A DNA stretch of 64,000 nt. Source: Psychroflexus sediminis. GTDB lineage: Bacteria > Bacteroidota > Bacteroidia > Flavobacteriales > Flavobacteriaceae. The DNA lies in contig NZ_FNCW01000001.1 in assembly GCF_900099815.1 (NCBI RefSeq), positions 191,933-255,932 on the forward strand, given 5' to 3'. The stretch's first letter is position 1. The number at the start of each line of letters is the position of its first letter. The notes below the pieces were generated by a model that searched no databases, was not told where the DNA came from, and saw only the letters and a program-made list of their open reading frames with translations. A program made the position numbers and the translations under genes. Below, piece after piece: positions 63,708 through 64,000 of this stretch.

Positions 63708-63733
63708 AAAACCGCCTCGTATCGAGGCGGTTT
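63708..63733 (-). terminator. Terminator of the gene at the window end
   Basis: On the minus strand AAACCGCCTCG and CGAGGCGGTTT form an 11-bp stem with a 3- to 4-nt loop followed by a T run. It lies 29 bp after the stop at 63762. Confidence 0.88.
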
Positions 63734-63761
63734 CTTACTTGTTAATTTGGTATAACGACTT

Positions 63762-64000
63762 CTATTGATAATTTCGGTTACAATAGTTGATAAGTTCAAT
63801 ACCAGCTGGTGGATTAGGACCGGCTTCTATAATTGCATTACCGTTTGAAGCGAAGACCTGAAAGGTTACTTCACTATCCCAGCTTCCTGAAGCGTACACG
63901 ATCGAAATTGTGCCGGCCGAAGATGGGACATCGAAATTAATTGTTTTGGAAGTACCGTCGTCCATCGTGTAAGAGGTTTCATTGCCATCTATGGATACAA
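63762..64000 (-). CDS. C-terminal part of a SusCD-associated surface lipoprotein (partial)
   Basis: The frame enters from the right edge, and 79 codons are visible. It includes VPSSAGTISIVYASGSWDSE and ends ELINYCNRNYQ. The GSWDSEVTFQ block and the Tyr-Cys-x-Arg-x-Tyr-Gln end are shared with the pseudogene at 62620-63272. It should be the third gene of a further SusCD locus outside the window. The beta-rich module with a conserved Cys suggests a surface-binding lipoprotein, but the family cannot be named. An internal ATG at 63963-63965 is not the start. Confidence 0.75.
   Translation of the reverse strand, partial: VSIDGNETSYTMDDGTSKTINFDVPSSAGTISIVYASGSWDSEVTFQVFASNGNAIIEAGPNPPAGIELINYCNRNYQ

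Noticed and set aside
63520-63768. Plus-strand 82-residue ORF in the right-hand repeat
   Set aside because: It lies within the IS-derived repeat and its first half also occurs in the other copy in a different context. The composition looks non-coding, and minus-strand transposase traces explain it better.

Overview
The window is chromosome of a Bacteroidota bacterium, almost certainly family Flavobacteriaceae. The signs are SusC/SusD pairs, type IX secretion (T9SS) C-terminal domains of types A and B, Bacteroidota promoters of the form TTG-N19-TAnnTTTG, few Shine-Dalgarno sites, families DUF4271, DUF4286 and DUF4296, an ATP-type PEP carboxykinase and a low-to-moderate GC content. The genus cannot be fixed from sequence alone. 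No tRNA, rRNA or CRISPR array was seen.

Layout. 1-3.8 kb: the end of one surface protein, a T9SS-exported protein, a serine hydrolase, and phenylalanine 4-hydroxylase, whose leader looks like a tyrosine-sensing attenuator. 4.0-12.3 kb: a plus-strand housekeeping block (oxidoreductase, serS, a TPR protein, DUF4286, rsmA, mgtE, a thioesterase, a 2-hydroxyacid dehydrogenase). 12.3-18.9 kb: an AT-rich accessory island. It holds a lipoprotein with a bacteriocin-like hydrophobic tail, a two-helix membrane protein, an ssb gene, four tandem genes for an identical 59-residue lipoprotein, and a TPR histidine kinase with a LuxR-type response regulator. Two promoters in the island carry the same pair of 15-bp palindromes at the same spacing. 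18.9-44.1 kb: core metabolism, repair and envelope genes (OmpA-like protein, xth, tyrS, pyrC, hemD, pckA, ahcY, an Mpl-like ligase, radC, rarA, rlmB and others), with several hairpins and one candidate small RNA. 44.3-64 kb: minus-strand nutrient-uptake loci. Three SusC/SusD pairs are present, one with a T9SS subtilase and a surface lipoprotein, followed by IS remnants, a broken lipoprotein gene and a related intact gene cut by the window end.

How the genes may work together. The island reads as a small regulon: the kinase and regulator lie directly downstream of the lipoprotein array, and the twin operators sit upstream of both the array and the bacteriocin-like gene. An autoregulated lipopeptide-sensing circuit would fit, but that is inference. 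The phhA leader encodes five tyrosine codons in a row followed by mutually exclusive hairpins, so phenylalanine hydroxylase, which makes tyrosine, would be switched on when tyrosine is scarce. The subtilase with its SusCD pair fits extracellular proteolysis coupled to peptide uptake.
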